Shown here: positions 10,401-18,801 of the stretch, piece by piece
Layout of the letters: the number at the start of each line of letters is the position of its first letter
Numbering within the stretch: the first letter of the stretch is position 1
Assembly: GCF_003012915.1 (NCBI RefSeq)
Contig: NZ_CP027770.1
Coordinates: forward strand, 1,488,001 to 1,552,000
Direction of reading: 5' to 3'
Length of the DNA: 64,000 nucleotides
From: Staphylococcus felis
GTDB lineage: Bacteria; Bacillota; Bacilli; Staphylococcales; Staphylococcaceae
Position numbers and translations under genes: made by a program
Notes under the pieces: generated by a model
What the model was told of the DNA's origin: nothing
Database searches by the model: none
What the model saw: only the letters and a program-made list of their open reading frames with translations

Positions 10401-11492
10401 TTCAGGTTTGCCCACTCCATTACGGTACCCGTATTTAGGGAAGTAAGATGAATAGTCTTCTTCATAACGAGGTACACTGAACTTCTGTTTACGGATGTAA
10501 TCATTAATTTTAGACTTTACTTTAGGTTGATAAGCTGCAGGTCGATTTGAATTCATAGCATAAGCTACTGGTTTGCTTGTCGTTGCTGAACGAAAAGCAG
10601 TCCCGCTTGTTGGTATTCTTTTTTCAGCTGCAGTTTCTGTTGTTTTAGCTTGATTACTTGAGATGTTTTTGGGTTGTTGTACTGACTTTGCAACAGGTTG
10701 TTGAGTTGATTGAACTTGTTTTGTTGATGTAGGTTGAGTTGCTTTAGATTGTTCGACTGCTTGAGCACTGTCTTTAAGTTGAGCATCAGTATTTTGATTC
10801 ACAGCTTGAGCTGCATCGGTTTGAGTATTGTCTTTAGACTGAGTGTCTGCATTTTGATTTACAACTTGAGCTGCATCGGTTTGAGTATTGTCTTTAGACT
10901 GAGTGTCTGCATTTTGATTTACAACTTGAGCTGCATCAGTTTGAGTGTTGTCTTTAGATTGAGTATCTGCATTTTGATTCACAGCTTGAGTTGCATCGGA
11001 TTGAGTATTGTCTTCAGATTGAGAATCAGTATTTTGATTAGTAACTGGAGTTGTATTTGCTTTAGTATTATCAGTAGCTTGATTTTCTTGAAGGCTATTA
11101 TACTCAGCTTCAGGAACTTCTGCTTCACTATGTGTGTCTATTGAATTTGTTTGTTCCTGAGATGTATTGTCATTGACTGATGAATCCTCTGTATCAAACA
11201 GTACGATTTCATCAGGTGTACTTTGTCCAGATGGAGAATCTTGGTCAAGTGTTTGAACTTGAGTTGGGTCTTTGTATTGCTGTGTACTCACGACACCTTG
11301 TTGTGAAGACGTGACATCACTTTTTGTTTGTTCAGCTTGATCTAATGATGTTTGGTCATCTAGAACGTTTTGTGGTGTTGCTTGTGATGTTGAGTTTTGT
11401 TCAGCTGCATCAGCATTGTGTGCTGTAATACCTGCACCTGCTAATGTTAAGGCAATGATAGAGGATGTCTTATACCCGATTTTTTTAGCCAT
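7482..11492 (-). CDS. atl: Atl, bifunctional autolysin (amidase / glucosaminidase)
   Basis: 1336-aa secreted murein hydrolase that splits daughter cells. Order: signal peptide (about 1-29, cleavage after ADA); Thr/Gln/Asn/Asp-rich propeptide to about 290 with five 20-residue repeats of the NQNADTQSKDNTQTDAAQ type; N-acetylmuramoyl-L-alanine amidase about 340-510, with zinc-ligand segments IIIHDTAND, TVWTHNAV and DHVDPHGY; three GW-repeat modules (about 545-1060) that bind teichoic acid, seen as recurring YDQAGK/VPWGTS and GW(I/V)K; and a C-terminal N-acetylglucosaminidase about 1110-1336 with SHAFLETGNGTSKLANGG holding the catalytic Glu. It is about 80 residues longer than the S. aureus protein, probably through the propeptide repeats. 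In the family the precursor is cut between amidase and glucosaminidase parts. It is monocistronic here. Confidence 0.95.
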   Translation of the reverse strand: MAKKIGYKTSSIIALTLAGAGITAHNADAAEQNSTSQATPQNVLDDQTSLDQAEQTKSDVTSSQQGVVSTQQYKDPTQVQTLDQDSPSGQSTPDEIVLFDTEDSSVNDNTSQEQTNSIDTHSEAEVPEAEYNSLQENQATDNTKANTTPVTNQNTDSQSEDNTQSDATQAVNQNADTQSKDNTQTDAAQVVNQNADTQSKDNTQTDAAQVVNQNADTQSKDNTQTDAAQAVNQNTDAQLKDSAQAVEQSKATQPTSTKQVQSTQQPVAKSVQQPKNISSNQAKTTETAAEKRIPTSGTAFRSATTSKPVAYAMNSNRPAAYQPKVKSKINDYIRKQKFSVPRYEEDYSSYFPKYGYRNGVGKPEGIIIHDTANDRSTINDEISYMKRNYQSAFVHGFIDGQRIVETQPTDYLAWGAGPIANERYIHIELVHVHDSNSFARQMNNMADYAATNLQYYGLKPDSAENDGRGTVWTHNAVSQWLGGTDHVDPHGYLRAHGYSYDELYDLINEKYQVKMGLASPAYSTGSTTPSTPSTGSSQSKLSVSANTGYLRINTKNSGLYTTVYDQAGKSTRATNQTLKVTKKASLNGQNFYLASDAKTNALLGWVKTGDATYQVAQGVKSINHSYQVKPKTVVYSVPWGTKSQVLGTTHATSNQTLKATKSQVVGGTQWLYGTVGKLTGWINSANTVQKTTPQSSALKVTTDTGVGRIKSTNGGLYASVYDQAGKTTRSTNLTLNVSKKAKLDDKAFYLVSDYATGTNIGWVKQSDVDYRTTKPATAHHKVYTIPSGTKLYQVPWGTSRQVAGTVSGQGSQIFTASQQRQIGNAIYVFGKVKNISGWVNQNKLSASTASSLVTKAVSKMGQVHPSTSGMKTSVYDQQSKDTSRYNDKAYKVVKEASLNNDNYVLLQSGNTPLGWFKASDVNTKSLSKEQKISGQYTVHSQNGGLYAVPWGTSKQRIDTLRNLTNNLFTATKKVNVGDMTYLFGNVNKKTGWINAKDVSPKSTASKPSSLRTATTPSNTTAKSNLKEDYFVTNKKGYYYAKPDNKTKLGSLSSYFETLFTIQQSKLAQGITWYYGHFNDGRNAWLKASDLRSILVHYYQSPLTLNEALKKQYALTPKPQTQHTPGTWEDATLDETRQAMDTTKSAKDPTQMYQFLKLDQSQGLSASQLNKLLAGKGILAGQGEAFRQASSKYNINEIYLISHAFLETGNGTSKLANGGYVDKNNNIITNGKVKYYNMFGIGAYDQDALRNGFKAAERYGWDTVSKAIIGGAQFIRERYIDVGQNTLYRMRWNPQNPATHQYATDISWAKSNATRIKGFYDLIGEKGKYFDIDNYKK
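10771..11070 (-). repeat. 60-bp tandem repeats in the atl propeptide region
   Basis: About five head-to-tail 60-bp units, each encoding a 20-residue NQNxDxQxKDxxQxxAxQxV block. The two middle units are almost identical at DNA level and the outer ones are diverged, as expected of an array that changes length by slippage or unequal recombination. The repeats create a long open antisense frame that is not a gene. Confidence 0.85.
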
Positions 11493-11642
11493 TTCATTTC
11501 TCCTTTAAATTATAATATTATAAGTTGATTACTATAAGTATAATATTTAAGGAAGTAAAAATGGGTAATTTAATTAGATTGTAATTTAACTTTAATAATC
11601 GTTTGCTGTATAGTTATCTATTATGCATTAAAAGTTTAATTA

Positions 11643-12077
11643 TTAATTTATAATTTTACTGATTTTTTTCATGTGATAATGCGGAATGCCTGCATCTATA
11701 AAAATATCTCCATCAATATGATATCCCAACTTCTCATAAAATGGTACGGCATGTAATTGTGCGCCTAATTTAAAATGATGATAGCCTTTTGCGGTAGCAT
11801 CCTTTTCGAGTGTTTGCATGAGTAATTGACCTATATTTTGTCTACGTTGAGCTGGCATAACAGCGACGCGTTCAACTTTAACGATATTATTTACAAGTCG
11901 GTAGCGCGCAGTGGCAATAGGTGAGTGGTTATCATCATAACCGACAATATATTGACATTTATCTTCATATTGATCAATTTCTTCTGCTTTGCTGACGCCT
12001 TGTTCTTCAATAAATACTTTTTTTCTGATGTATAGTGCATCACGATAAATGGAGCGGTTAGTGCCTACTTTGAACAT
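11643..12077 (-). CDS. GNAT family N-acetyltransferase
   Basis: 144-aa single-domain GCN5-related acetyltransferase. It shows the acetyl-CoA pyrophosphate-binding motif as ERVAVMPAQRRQNIGQLLM (about residues 72-90) and the C-terminal AVPFYEKLGYH strand-helix. The N-terminal YRDALYIRKKVFIEEQGVS is typical of the YjcF/ElaA-like subgroup. Acetyl-CoA is the donor; the acceptor cannot be told. A similar gene lies beside atl in other staphylococci. It has its own spacing on both sides and no obvious partner. Confidence 0.85.
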   Translation of the reverse strand: MFKVGTNRSIYRDALYIRKKVFIEEQGVSKAEEIDQYEDKCQYIVGYDDNHSPIATARYRLVNNIVKVERVAVMPAQRRQNIGQLLMQTLEKDATAKGYHHFKLGAQLHAVPFYEKLGYHIDGDIFIDAGIPHYHMKKISKIIN

Positions 12078-12234
12078 TGAAATCCCTCATTTATATTGTT
12101 GATTTTAATGGAAAATTTATAAAAAAAGAGTGATTGGGAGATAAAGCAAGTTGTATTTGGAAAAACCGATAAACGGTGTCCCAAATACTTTAATGCTTTA
12201 AACCAAGGTCACTCGAGTGAAAATATATTTGTTA

Positions 12235-12702
12235 TTAAAATGCATTTTGGCGAACAATTGCAGTATATTGCCAGAAAATACGCATTTGCACCAAATTCCA
12301 GTTATTAAGTCCCATCGCATACCCAGAAGGTGTGAAAATATTGACATTAGTAACTTCTAATGCGGCAGCAACAAGGTATTGAATAGGTACACTTAATTTT
12401 TGCATTTCTTCAGTTAATCCCTTTTCATCGTAGACCCATGAAAAGGGTAAAGGTGATTTGAAAACATCAATAGCATCGAATATTTCAGGTAATGCTACAA
12501 TGTAACAAGCCCCATTTAAAACAGGGTTTGTTTCGCTGTCGTTGTAAAAGAGGAGTAGCGCTTCATAATTTTCACGATGCTGATGATTAACATAAAAAAG
12601 CTCACCACGAAAGTGTGCCATATCTTTACTGTGGATGATTTGCTGTTCGAGCATTGAAAACATTCCATTAATGCGCTTAATCTTTTCAACTGTCAATGAC
12701 AT
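12235..12702 (-). CDS. DUF2538 family protein
   Basis: 155-aa soluble protein without signal peptide or membrane segment. I recognise it as the short staphylococcal protein kept between atl and the LCP gene and assigned to DUF2538. Its function is unknown. A Trp/Phe-rich C-terminal third (SGYAMGLNNWNLVQMRIFWQ) is the most distinctive part. A good AGGAGG lies 8-9 nt before the ATG at 12702, and the start is only 19 nt after the lcpB stop, so it is probably co-transcribed with lcpB. Confidence 0.75.
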   Translation of the reverse strand: MSLTVEKIKRINGMFSMLEQQIIHSKDMAHFRGELFYVNHQHRENYEALLLFYNDSETNPVLNGACYIVALPEIFDAIDVFKSPLPFSWVYDEKGLTEEMQKLSVPIQYLVAAALEVTNVNIFTPSGYAMGLNNWNLVQMRIFWQYTAIVRQNAF

Positions 12703-12721
12703 AGTAAGCCTCCTTTAAAAG

Positions 12722-13960
12722 CTAATAAAATTCATTAGTATTTGTTTCTGGATACGAATTAGGTTCTACGGTACTATTTTGAGATTGTTCAGGAATCGTA
12801 TTTGGATTTTGAGTCGTATTTATATCTGGGTTAGAGGTGTCTTGACCATTGTCCAAAGATTCTTCACTTGATATACTACCAGGCTCTGACTCACCTTCAT
12901 TTGATGTATCAGGTTGATGTGTGTCATCTAAAAGAAAAGATGGAATATCAACAAGTGGTGGGATTTCACCATAAGTTGTTTTGATCCGTTCAGTTAAATA
13001 CTCATTATTATTTGTAATAGGACTTAAACCTAAATCTTTTCGTAATAAATTTGATGTTTTGATTAAATCGTCAATATTAGGATTAATATAGTATATACCG
13101 TTTAATAATTCATTATCTCCTTTAAGTTGTTGAGATTCAATATCTACATCACTAACTAAATACTGAATGGCTAGAGTGCGTATTTCTTTAAATGATAAAT
13201 TATGCCTAGCGTTATCTCCTACAATTTCAATAATATCATCTAGTTTATGAAGGGATTCTGTTTTTTGAGCTTTTTGGAACAGTGCTTTTAAAATTTCCAT
13301 TTGCCTTTGACCACGTTTTAAATCAGAGTCTTGCTTACGTGTTCTAGCGACAGCTAACACTTCGTCTCCATTAAGTTGTTGTCTTCCTTTTTTGAGTTTA
13401 ATTCTTCCTTCGTCCATTGTATTTGGCTCATTTAGATCATAAGGAACATCAAATTCAATGCCTCCCAATTCATCAACAGCAGCAGCAAAAGCTTCCATAT
13501 TAATGCGGATATAGTAATCAACCGGTACATTTAAAGTAGATTCGACGCTATCCATTGAAGCTTCTGGTCCACCGTATGCATGTGCGTGTGTAATTTTATC
13601 GTAGTAGTTAACTTGTGGAATGTAACTTAATGTGTCACGCGGTATACTTAATAAGCGTATTTTTTTAGTATCGGGATTCAATGTTGATAAAATCATAGCA
13701 TCAGTTCTAGCATTTTCTACACTTTGACCATTTTGACGACGCGATTCATTATCATCAATCCCTAAAAATAAAATAGAGACAGGATCTTTGGAAATATCTA
13801 CATTTGCATTGCGTAAGTGTGATTGGCGATGTTCAGTATCAGAAAATGAATGGTCAAAAGCAGACTTTGATGAATTAAACAAGATTATTACATAAATTGC
13901 AGGAACAATAACTAACATGAGTGACAGTAGGTATAATGATGCTTTAAACGCCTTATTCAT
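12722..13960 (-). CDS. lcpB: LytR-CpsA-Psr family glycopolymer ligase (LcpB-like)
   Basis: 412-aa membrane-anchored LCP protein. Residues about 7-29 are a membrane anchor. The LCP domain (about 60-220) has SILFLGIDDNE, the conserved Arg-Asp in NARTDAMILSTL, IRLLSIPRDT and DYYIRINMEAF. LCP enzymes move lipid-linked glycopolymers (wall teichoic acid, capsule) onto MurNAc outside the cell. The last about 65 residues are a Ser/Asn/Asp/Pro-rich tail. By position between atl and qox it corresponds to S. aureus SA0908 (LcpB). In S. aureus fmtA follows; here pgcA and a large glycan operon do, transcribed divergently, so the ligase could serve that polymer (inference). Confidence 0.88.
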   Translation of the reverse strand: MNKAFKASLYLLSLMLVIVPAIYVIILFNSSKSAFDHSFSDTEHRQSHLRNANVDISKDPVSILFLGIDDNESRRQNGQSVENARTDAMILSTLNPDTKKIRLLSIPRDTLSYIPQVNYYDKITHAHAYGGPEASMDSVESTLNVPVDYYIRINMEAFAAAVDELGGIEFDVPYDLNEPNTMDEGRIKLKKGRQQLNGDEVLAVARTRKQDSDLKRGQRQMEILKALFQKAQKTESLHKLDDIIEIVGDNARHNLSFKEIRTLAIQYLVSDVDIESQQLKGDNELLNGIYYINPNIDDLIKTSNLLRKDLGLSPITNNNEYLTERIKTTYGEIPPLVDIPSFLLDDTHQPDTSNEGESEPGSISSEESLDNGQDTSNPDINTTQNPNTIPEQSQNSTVEPNSYPETNTNEFY

Positions 13961-14550
13961 GATTCATTGCTCCTCAGTATGGTTCTTTAGAATGAAATCA
14001 AATGAGACCTAAAAATGAATGAAATAGAGTTAAAACATTAAGTGGAATAAATAAAAAAACAAAAATCACCTTTCTTTATCATGTAGTAGAAAAATGACAA
14101 ATGATTTTTGTAAACTCTATAACTTTGTCTCGATTTCAACTTATTGCTAGTCTCCAATATTATAGTGCTTGCTTGCATGAAATTATAGCTTAATTATTTT
14201 GGTATTGTCAATTTTTTAACAGTATAAAGTGTCTATAATAAGTTACACGAAACACTATTGATACATCGACAAAAATCTCCCAATTTATATGATTATAATG
14301 AAGAAAGTATGACAAAAAGAACAATATCAAATAAATATAAATGCATAGATATGTTTGATACGAATGAATCATGTATAATAAGAGGTGAATCGGGGCTAAG
14401 ACATTTTACAAATTGAATATAAAATATACTGTTTTGTCGAGCCCATAGCTTTTACCTGAGAATTAAGATTATAACTATTGTTTTCATACGAACTAAAAAG
14501 CCAGACAAATCTTAAACTCAGTGACAGTTGATAAGGAAGGTGTTATAAAT
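13961..14550. other. Divergent intergenic region lcpB / pgcA
   Basis: 590 bp, AT-rich, no gene seen. It must carry the promoters of lcpB (leftward) and pgcA (rightward). A TATAAT at 14374-14379 is a possible pgcA -10. A stem GGGCT-GACA / TGTC-GAGCCC spans 14393-14444 in the presumed pgcA leader, and a CAAAAATCA / TGATTTTTG repeat lies near 14050-14110. None is assigned with certainty. Confidence 0.4.
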
Positions 14551-16200
14551 ATGGAAGAAAATTGGAAAGCTTATTTAGAAGAGAGTTTAGTTAAAGACTT
14601 TTATGATTTGCAAAATGAAGAAGAACGTAAAGCAGCGTTTCAAGATACGTTAAAGTTTGGTACGGCAGGAATACGAAGTACATTTGGATTAGGACCAGGG
14701 CGTTTAAATAAATTTACAATACGCAAAGTGGCATTAGGTTTAGCTAGATATCTAAAAGCAGAGCATGCGCATCCAACTGTTGTGATTCACTTTGATACTA
14801 GATTCCTTTCTCAGGAATTTGCCTATGAAATTGCAAGTGTACTGGCTACGAATGAGGTAAAGGCGATCGTATCAGAAAGTTATAAATCTACTCCTGAACT
14901 TTCTTTTGCAGTACGCTATTTGAAAGCTGATGCGGGTGTAATGATTACTGCAAGCCACAATCCAAGCCACTATAATGGTATCAAAGTTTACGGAAGAGAT
15001 GGCGGGCAACTACTTACTGACCCTTCAGAAATTTTAAGTAAATATATTAATGAAATAGAATCTCCCCTTACTATTGAAGTGGATGAGATCGAAGTGTTAA
15101 AAGATCGAGGATATATCCAAACTTTAAGTAGTGAAGTAACAGAAGCATACAAGGAAGGGGTTAAGGCTCTCGTAGGACCTATTACGGATTATGGTGAAAA
15201 GGTCGTCTTAACCAGTCTACATGGTACGAGCTTACCTATAGGGGCACAATTACTTGATGAACTAGGCTTTGAGAATTATGTCATTGAAGAAGAACAATCA
15301 CGTCCAGACGGGCGCTTTCCTACAGTTAAAAGTGCTAATCCTGAGGAAGAGGAAGCATTTTCGTATAGTCAGCGTCTAGCCGAAGAAGTGGATGCATCAT
15401 TGATGATTGCGACTGATCCAGATGCCGATCGATTTGGATTTGTCGAGCGTTATGCAGATGGTACAACACGTTATTTTACTGGTAACGAAATAGGGCTACT
15501 TTTAATGAAATTACGCTTTCAAGAGTTACAACAGCAAGCAACAAATCAATTTTTTATGATTAAATCGATTGTAACAGGTGCATTAGGAGAGGCGCTTGCA
15601 CGTGCATTAAATATTGAAGTAGTAAATGTACTTACTGGATTTAAATATATATCTGAACAATTGAAATTGCGTGAAGCAAAAGATCAACAACTTATATTGG
15701 CTTATGAAGAAAGCCATGGTTATCTTGTGAAAGATTTATCAAGAGACAAAGATGCAATTCAGTTTATACCGCTTTTAGTAAAATACAAACAAACGCTAAG
15801 TCAAAATGGTTTGACATTTAAAGATGTACTTGAAGATATTTACCAGCAAATCGGTCGCTATCGAGATGTTACATTATCGCCAACATATGAAGGTGCAGCA
15901 GGCCAACAGAAGATTATTGAAATTATGAATCATTTTAGAAATGACACAAGTGATTCACTTTTAGGCTTAAAGATAAAAACGAAAGAAGATTATTTATCTA
16001 GTAGCATAAAAGATTATGAAAATAACTGTGAAAGAAAATTAGAATTACCCCAAGCAGACGTTTTGAGATTTACATTTGAAGAAGGTTTTATTGCTTTAAG
16101 ACCATCAGGTACGGAGCCGAAAATTAAAGTATATTTCTCTTTAAATGCAGATCAATTTGATGAGATTGTTGCAGCATTTCAAACTCAATTTTTGTCATAG
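14551..16200 (+). CDS. pgcA: PgcA, alpha-phosphoglucomutase
   Basis: 549-aa phosphohexomutase that interconverts glucose-6-P and glucose-1-P, the precursor of UDP-glucose for glycolipid and wall glycans. Present in order: FGTAGIRSTFG near the N-terminus, the phosphoserine loop TASHNPSHYNG (Ser about 135), the metal-binding ATDPDADRFG near 290, the sugar-specificity loop EESHGY near 385 and the phosphate-binding RPSGTEPKIK near the C-terminus. The ATG at 14551 is chosen because a GGAAGG lies about 10 nt upstream; an in-frame GTG at 14521 lacks one. It ends at its own terminator, so it is a separate unit from the glycan operon behind it. Confidence 0.92.
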   Translation: MEENWKAYLEESLVKDFYDLQNEEERKAAFQDTLKFGTAGIRSTFGLGPGRLNKFTIRKVALGLARYLKAEHAHPTVVIHFDTRFLSQEFAYEIASVLATNEVKAIVSESYKSTPELSFAVRYLKADAGVMITASHNPSHYNGIKVYGRDGGQLLTDPSEILSKYINEIESPLTIEVDEIEVLKDRGYIQTLSSEVTEAYKEGVKALVGPITDYGEKVVLTSLHGTSLPIGAQLLDELGFENYVIEEEQSRPDGRFPTVKSANPEEEEAFSYSQRLAEEVDASLMIATDPDADRFGFVERYADGTTRYFTGNEIGLLLMKLRFQELQQQATNQFFMIKSIVTGALGEALARALNIEVVNVLTGFKYISEQLKLREAKDQQLILAYEESHGYLVKDLSRDKDAIQFIPLLVKYKQTLSQNGLTFKDVLEDIYQQIGRYRDVTLSPTYEGAAGQQKIIEIMNHFRNDTSDSLLGLKIKTKEDYLSSSIKDYENNCERKLELPQADVLRFTFEEGFIALRPSGTEPKIKVYFSLNADQFDEIVAAFQTQFLS

Positions 16201-16242
16201 TAGCTTTAGAGAACACACAGAATAAATGAAGAAACGATAAAG

Positions 16243-16284
16243 AGCAGATACCCTAGATGATGATAGTCAGGGTGTCTGCTTTTT
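16243..16284 (+). terminator. Intrinsic terminator of pgcA
   Basis: Stem AGCAGATACCCT / AGGGTGTCTGCT (one G-T pair) with a 14-nt loop, followed directly by TTTT. It ends transcription 40 nt after pgcA and isolates the downstream glycan operon. Confidence 0.85.
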
Positions 16285-16684
16285 AATGTTCTATCAACTT
16301 CAGATAAAAGCAAAACATTAAAAAAATGTAAATTTTATTAAGTGATTGTATAACAAAGCATAAGAATATGTAAATGATATAATAATTAGCTGTTTTTAAT
16401 TGAAATTTCAAAAGATATACTTAAAAATTAATATAGACTTAACAATAACTGAATTCAAAGTGAGTGATATTGTTTTTAATGATACTCAAAGTATCAATAA
16501 GTCAGATGGGTTTTATGAGCATCTCATAACAGTGAATTCAAGTAAAAAATTTTTAAAGTGTGTGTGAATGGTTTAATAATTTTTGAAAATCAATGAACTG
16601 TCTGATGTTTGAAAAGATGTTGTCATAAAACGAAAGTTGATATTTAGCTAAGTGTAAAACAAATAAAGAAAAGGGTGTATCAAA
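16285..16684 (+). promoter_or_regulatory. Promoter and long leader of the glycan operon
   Basis: 400 bp without a gene. The best promoter match is an extended -10, TGATATAAT at 16375-16383, with no good -35. If used, it gives a leader of about 295 nt before the operon. The leader holds two small perfect hairpins, TGATACT-CAA-AGTATCA (near 16478) and TTATGAG-CAT-CTCATAA (near 16512). I recognise no known riboswitch in it. The first gene is preceded by AAGGG about 10 nt upstream of a GTG/ATG-type start at 16685. Confidence 0.4.
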
Positions 16685-17947
16685 GTGAAATTAACTACGG
16701 TAGGATTAGGTTATATTGGTTTACCAACTTCAATTATGTTCGCTAAACATGGCGTAGATGTTCATGGTGTGGATGTGAATCAAAAAGCAGTTGAAAGGCT
16801 TAATGCAGGACATATACATATAGAAGAACCTGGTCTACAAGAAATGTATGAAGAGGTTATTGAAACAGGTAAATTTAAAGCCTCGTTAGAACCAGCCGAA
16901 GCGGATGCATTTATTATCGCAGTACCGACTCCAAACAATGATGATCAATATGAATCGTGTGATATTTCAATTGTGATGGCTGCAACAAAAAGTATTATAC
17001 CTTATTTGAAAAAAGGCAATACTGTTATCGTAGAATCAACAATAGCCCCACGTACAATGGATGATCATGTCAAGCCGTTTATTGAGTCTCAAGGTTTTAC
17101 AGTAGGAGAAGATATCTATTTAGTACATTGTCCAGAGCGTGTACTCCCTGGAAAAATTTTAGATGAATTAATCAATAACAATCGTATTATTGGAGGCATT
17201 ACTCAAAATTGCGTCGAAGCAGGTAAGCGTGTCTATAGTACATTTGTTAAAGGAGAAATGATTGAAACGGATGCAAGAACAGCTGAAATGAGTAAATTGA
17301 TGGAGAACACATATCGTGATTTGAATATTGCATTAGCAAATGAAATCGCAAAAATTAGCAATAACCTCAATATCAATGTACTAGATGTTATTGAGATGGC
17401 GAACAAGCATCCTCGTGTTAACATCCATCTTCCAGGACCAGGTGTAGGGGGGCATTGCTTAGCAGTGGATCCTTATTTTATTATTGCTAAAGATCCAGAG
17501 CATTCTCCATTAATCCAAACTGGACGCCAAGTGAACCGTTCTATGCCGGCATATGTAGTTGAAAAAACCAAAAACATATTAAAAGACTTAGATGCACATA
17601 AAGTCACTGTATTTGGACTCACATATAAAGGAGACGTAGATGATATACGCGAATCACCAGCATTCGATATATATGAATTACTAAAGCAAGAAGAACATCT
17701 TGAAGTTGTAGCGTACGATCCACACGTTGATATGGATTTTGTTGAAAAAGACATTAAAAAAGCTGTCGACAATTCATCGCTTGTTTTAGTTTTGAGCGAT
17801 CATTCAGAATTTAAAACATTAACAGACCAACATTTTGAAACGATGCAAGATCCAATTGTTTTTGATACTAAAAATATCATGCGAAATGATTTTAACAAGG
17901 TAAAATATTATAATTATGGTAACTTATACGAGTTTGACAATAAGTGA
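16685..17947 (+). CDS. UDP-N-acetyl-D-mannosamine dehydrogenase (CapO/MnaB-like)
   Basis: 420-aa NAD-dependent nucleotide-sugar dehydrogenase that oxidises UDP-ManNAc to UDP-ManNAcA. The Rossmann motif GLGYIGLP is at residues 7-14. IAVPTPNNDDQYESCDIS, VESTIAPRTMDD and CPERVLPGK follow, and the catalytic Cys (about 258) sits in GVGGHCLAVDPYF. Length and sequence closely resemble S. aureus Cap5O/Cap8O, which favours UDP-ManNAc over UDP-glucose as substrate. No UDP-GlcNAc 2-epimerase is present in the window, so UDP-ManNAc must come from an epimerase elsewhere. It is the first gene of the glycan operon; the next starts 28 nt later. Confidence 0.85.
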   Translation: MKLTTVGLGYIGLPTSIMFAKHGVDVHGVDVNQKAVERLNAGHIHIEEPGLQEMYEEVIETGKFKASLEPAEADAFIIAVPTPNNDDQYESCDISIVMAATKSIIPYLKKGNTVIVESTIAPRTMDDHVKPFIESQGFTVGEDIYLVHCPERVLPGKILDELINNNRIIGGITQNCVEAGKRVYSTFVKGEMIETDARTAEMSKLMENTYRDLNIALANEIAKISNNLNINVLDVIEMANKHPRVNIHLPGPGVGGHCLAVDPYFIIAKDPEHSPLIQTGRQVNRSMPAYVVEKTKNILKDLDAHKVTVFGLTYKGDVDDIRESPAFDIYELLKQEEHLEVVAYDPHVDMDFVEKDIKKAVDNSSLVLVLSDHSEFKTLTDQHFETMQDPIVFDTKNIMRNDFNKVKYYNYGNLYEFDNK

Positions 17948-17975
17948 GAAATATTTATAGATAGTAGGTCATAAT

Positions 17976-18788
17976 GTGAAATCTTTATTTGTAATTTTAC
18001 ATGAGCAAATATCAAACTGGAAAACAATTATTCAACTTGCTGTATATAATATGAAAAGTCAATATTCCAACCACTATTTAGGAGTTTTTTGGAATATTCT
18101 ACAACCTCTAATGCAAGTAGGCGTCTATTATTTAATATTTGGCTTAGGGCTAAGAGGTGGTGGAGATAGATTAGTAGATGGGGCTCCGTTTATTATTCAC
18201 TTGATATCAGGTTTGTTTCCTTGGCTGTTTATTTCTCAAAGTATTAATCAAGGAGCTAACGCAATACAAGCTAATTTAGGCTTAGTGACTAAAATGAAAT
18301 TTCCTTCATCAGTACTATTGTCGATATCTTTTACGAATACACTATTTAATTTATGTTTTATGACGAGTATTTTATTTGTAATATCACTTATTCAAGGATA
18401 TGTACCTTTATGGAAATATTTATTATTTATTTATTTTATTATAGCTGCATTTCCAGCAATTTTTGGTATTTCACTTTTAATGAGCTCGCTCGTCATTGTA
18501 GTGAGGGATACTAAAAATTTACTGCAAAACATTTTAAGATTAGGTTTTTTTATGACACCTATCTTCTGGGGGATTCAATCCGTGCAACCTGTTTTGCAAC
18601 ATATTGCACGTCTTAATCCATTCACATATTTAGTTGAAATATATCGAAGTGTTTTTGTGCATTCATCACCAATCTTATATGGAAGCTTTGCAGATCACTT
18701 TTATTATTGGATGTTTACATTATTCATATTAACTTTAGGAGCTATGGTACATGAAAGGTTTAAAAATAGATTGTTAGATTTCTTATAG
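17976..18788 (+). CDS. TagG/Wzm-like polysaccharide ABC exporter permease
   Basis: 270-aa ABC-2 type permease with six hydrophobic segments. The amphipathic N-terminus with YSNHYLGVFWNILQPLMQ followed by YYLIFGLGLR is the TagG signature, and length equals that of S. aureus TarG (270 aa). It pairs with the ATPase encoded at 27348 in the same operon to flip or export a lipid-linked polymer. GTG start with a weak AGTAGG upstream. The chromosomal tarGH genes for wall teichoic acid should lie elsewhere, so this would be a second exporter; that cannot be verified from this window. Confidence 0.87.
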   Translation: MKSLFVILHEQISNWKTIIQLAVYNMKSQYSNHYLGVFWNILQPLMQVGVYYLIFGLGLRGGGDRLVDGAPFIIHLISGLFPWLFISQSINQGANAIQANLGLVTKMKFPSSVLLSISFTNTLFNLCFMTSILFVISLIQGYVPLWKYLLFIYFIIAAFPAIFGISLLMSSLVIVVRDTKNLLQNILRLGFFMTPIFWGIQSVQPVLQHIARLNPFTYLVEIYRSVFVHSSPILYGSFADHFYYWMFTLFILTLGAMVHERFKNRLLDFL

Positions 18789-18801
18789 AAAAGAGGATTT
18801 T

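Noticed and set aside
10734..11144. 136-codon rightward frame of repeated Ile/Leu/Cys/Ser residues
   Set aside because: It is antisense to the 60-bp repeats of the atl propeptide. The repeated unit keeps the opposite frame open; there is no RBS, and its regularity mirrors the repeats.
16478..16528. Small hairpins in the glycan operon leader as a known riboswitch
   Set aside because: Their stems of 7 bp with 3-nt loops carry none of the conserved blocks of riboswitch classes I know.
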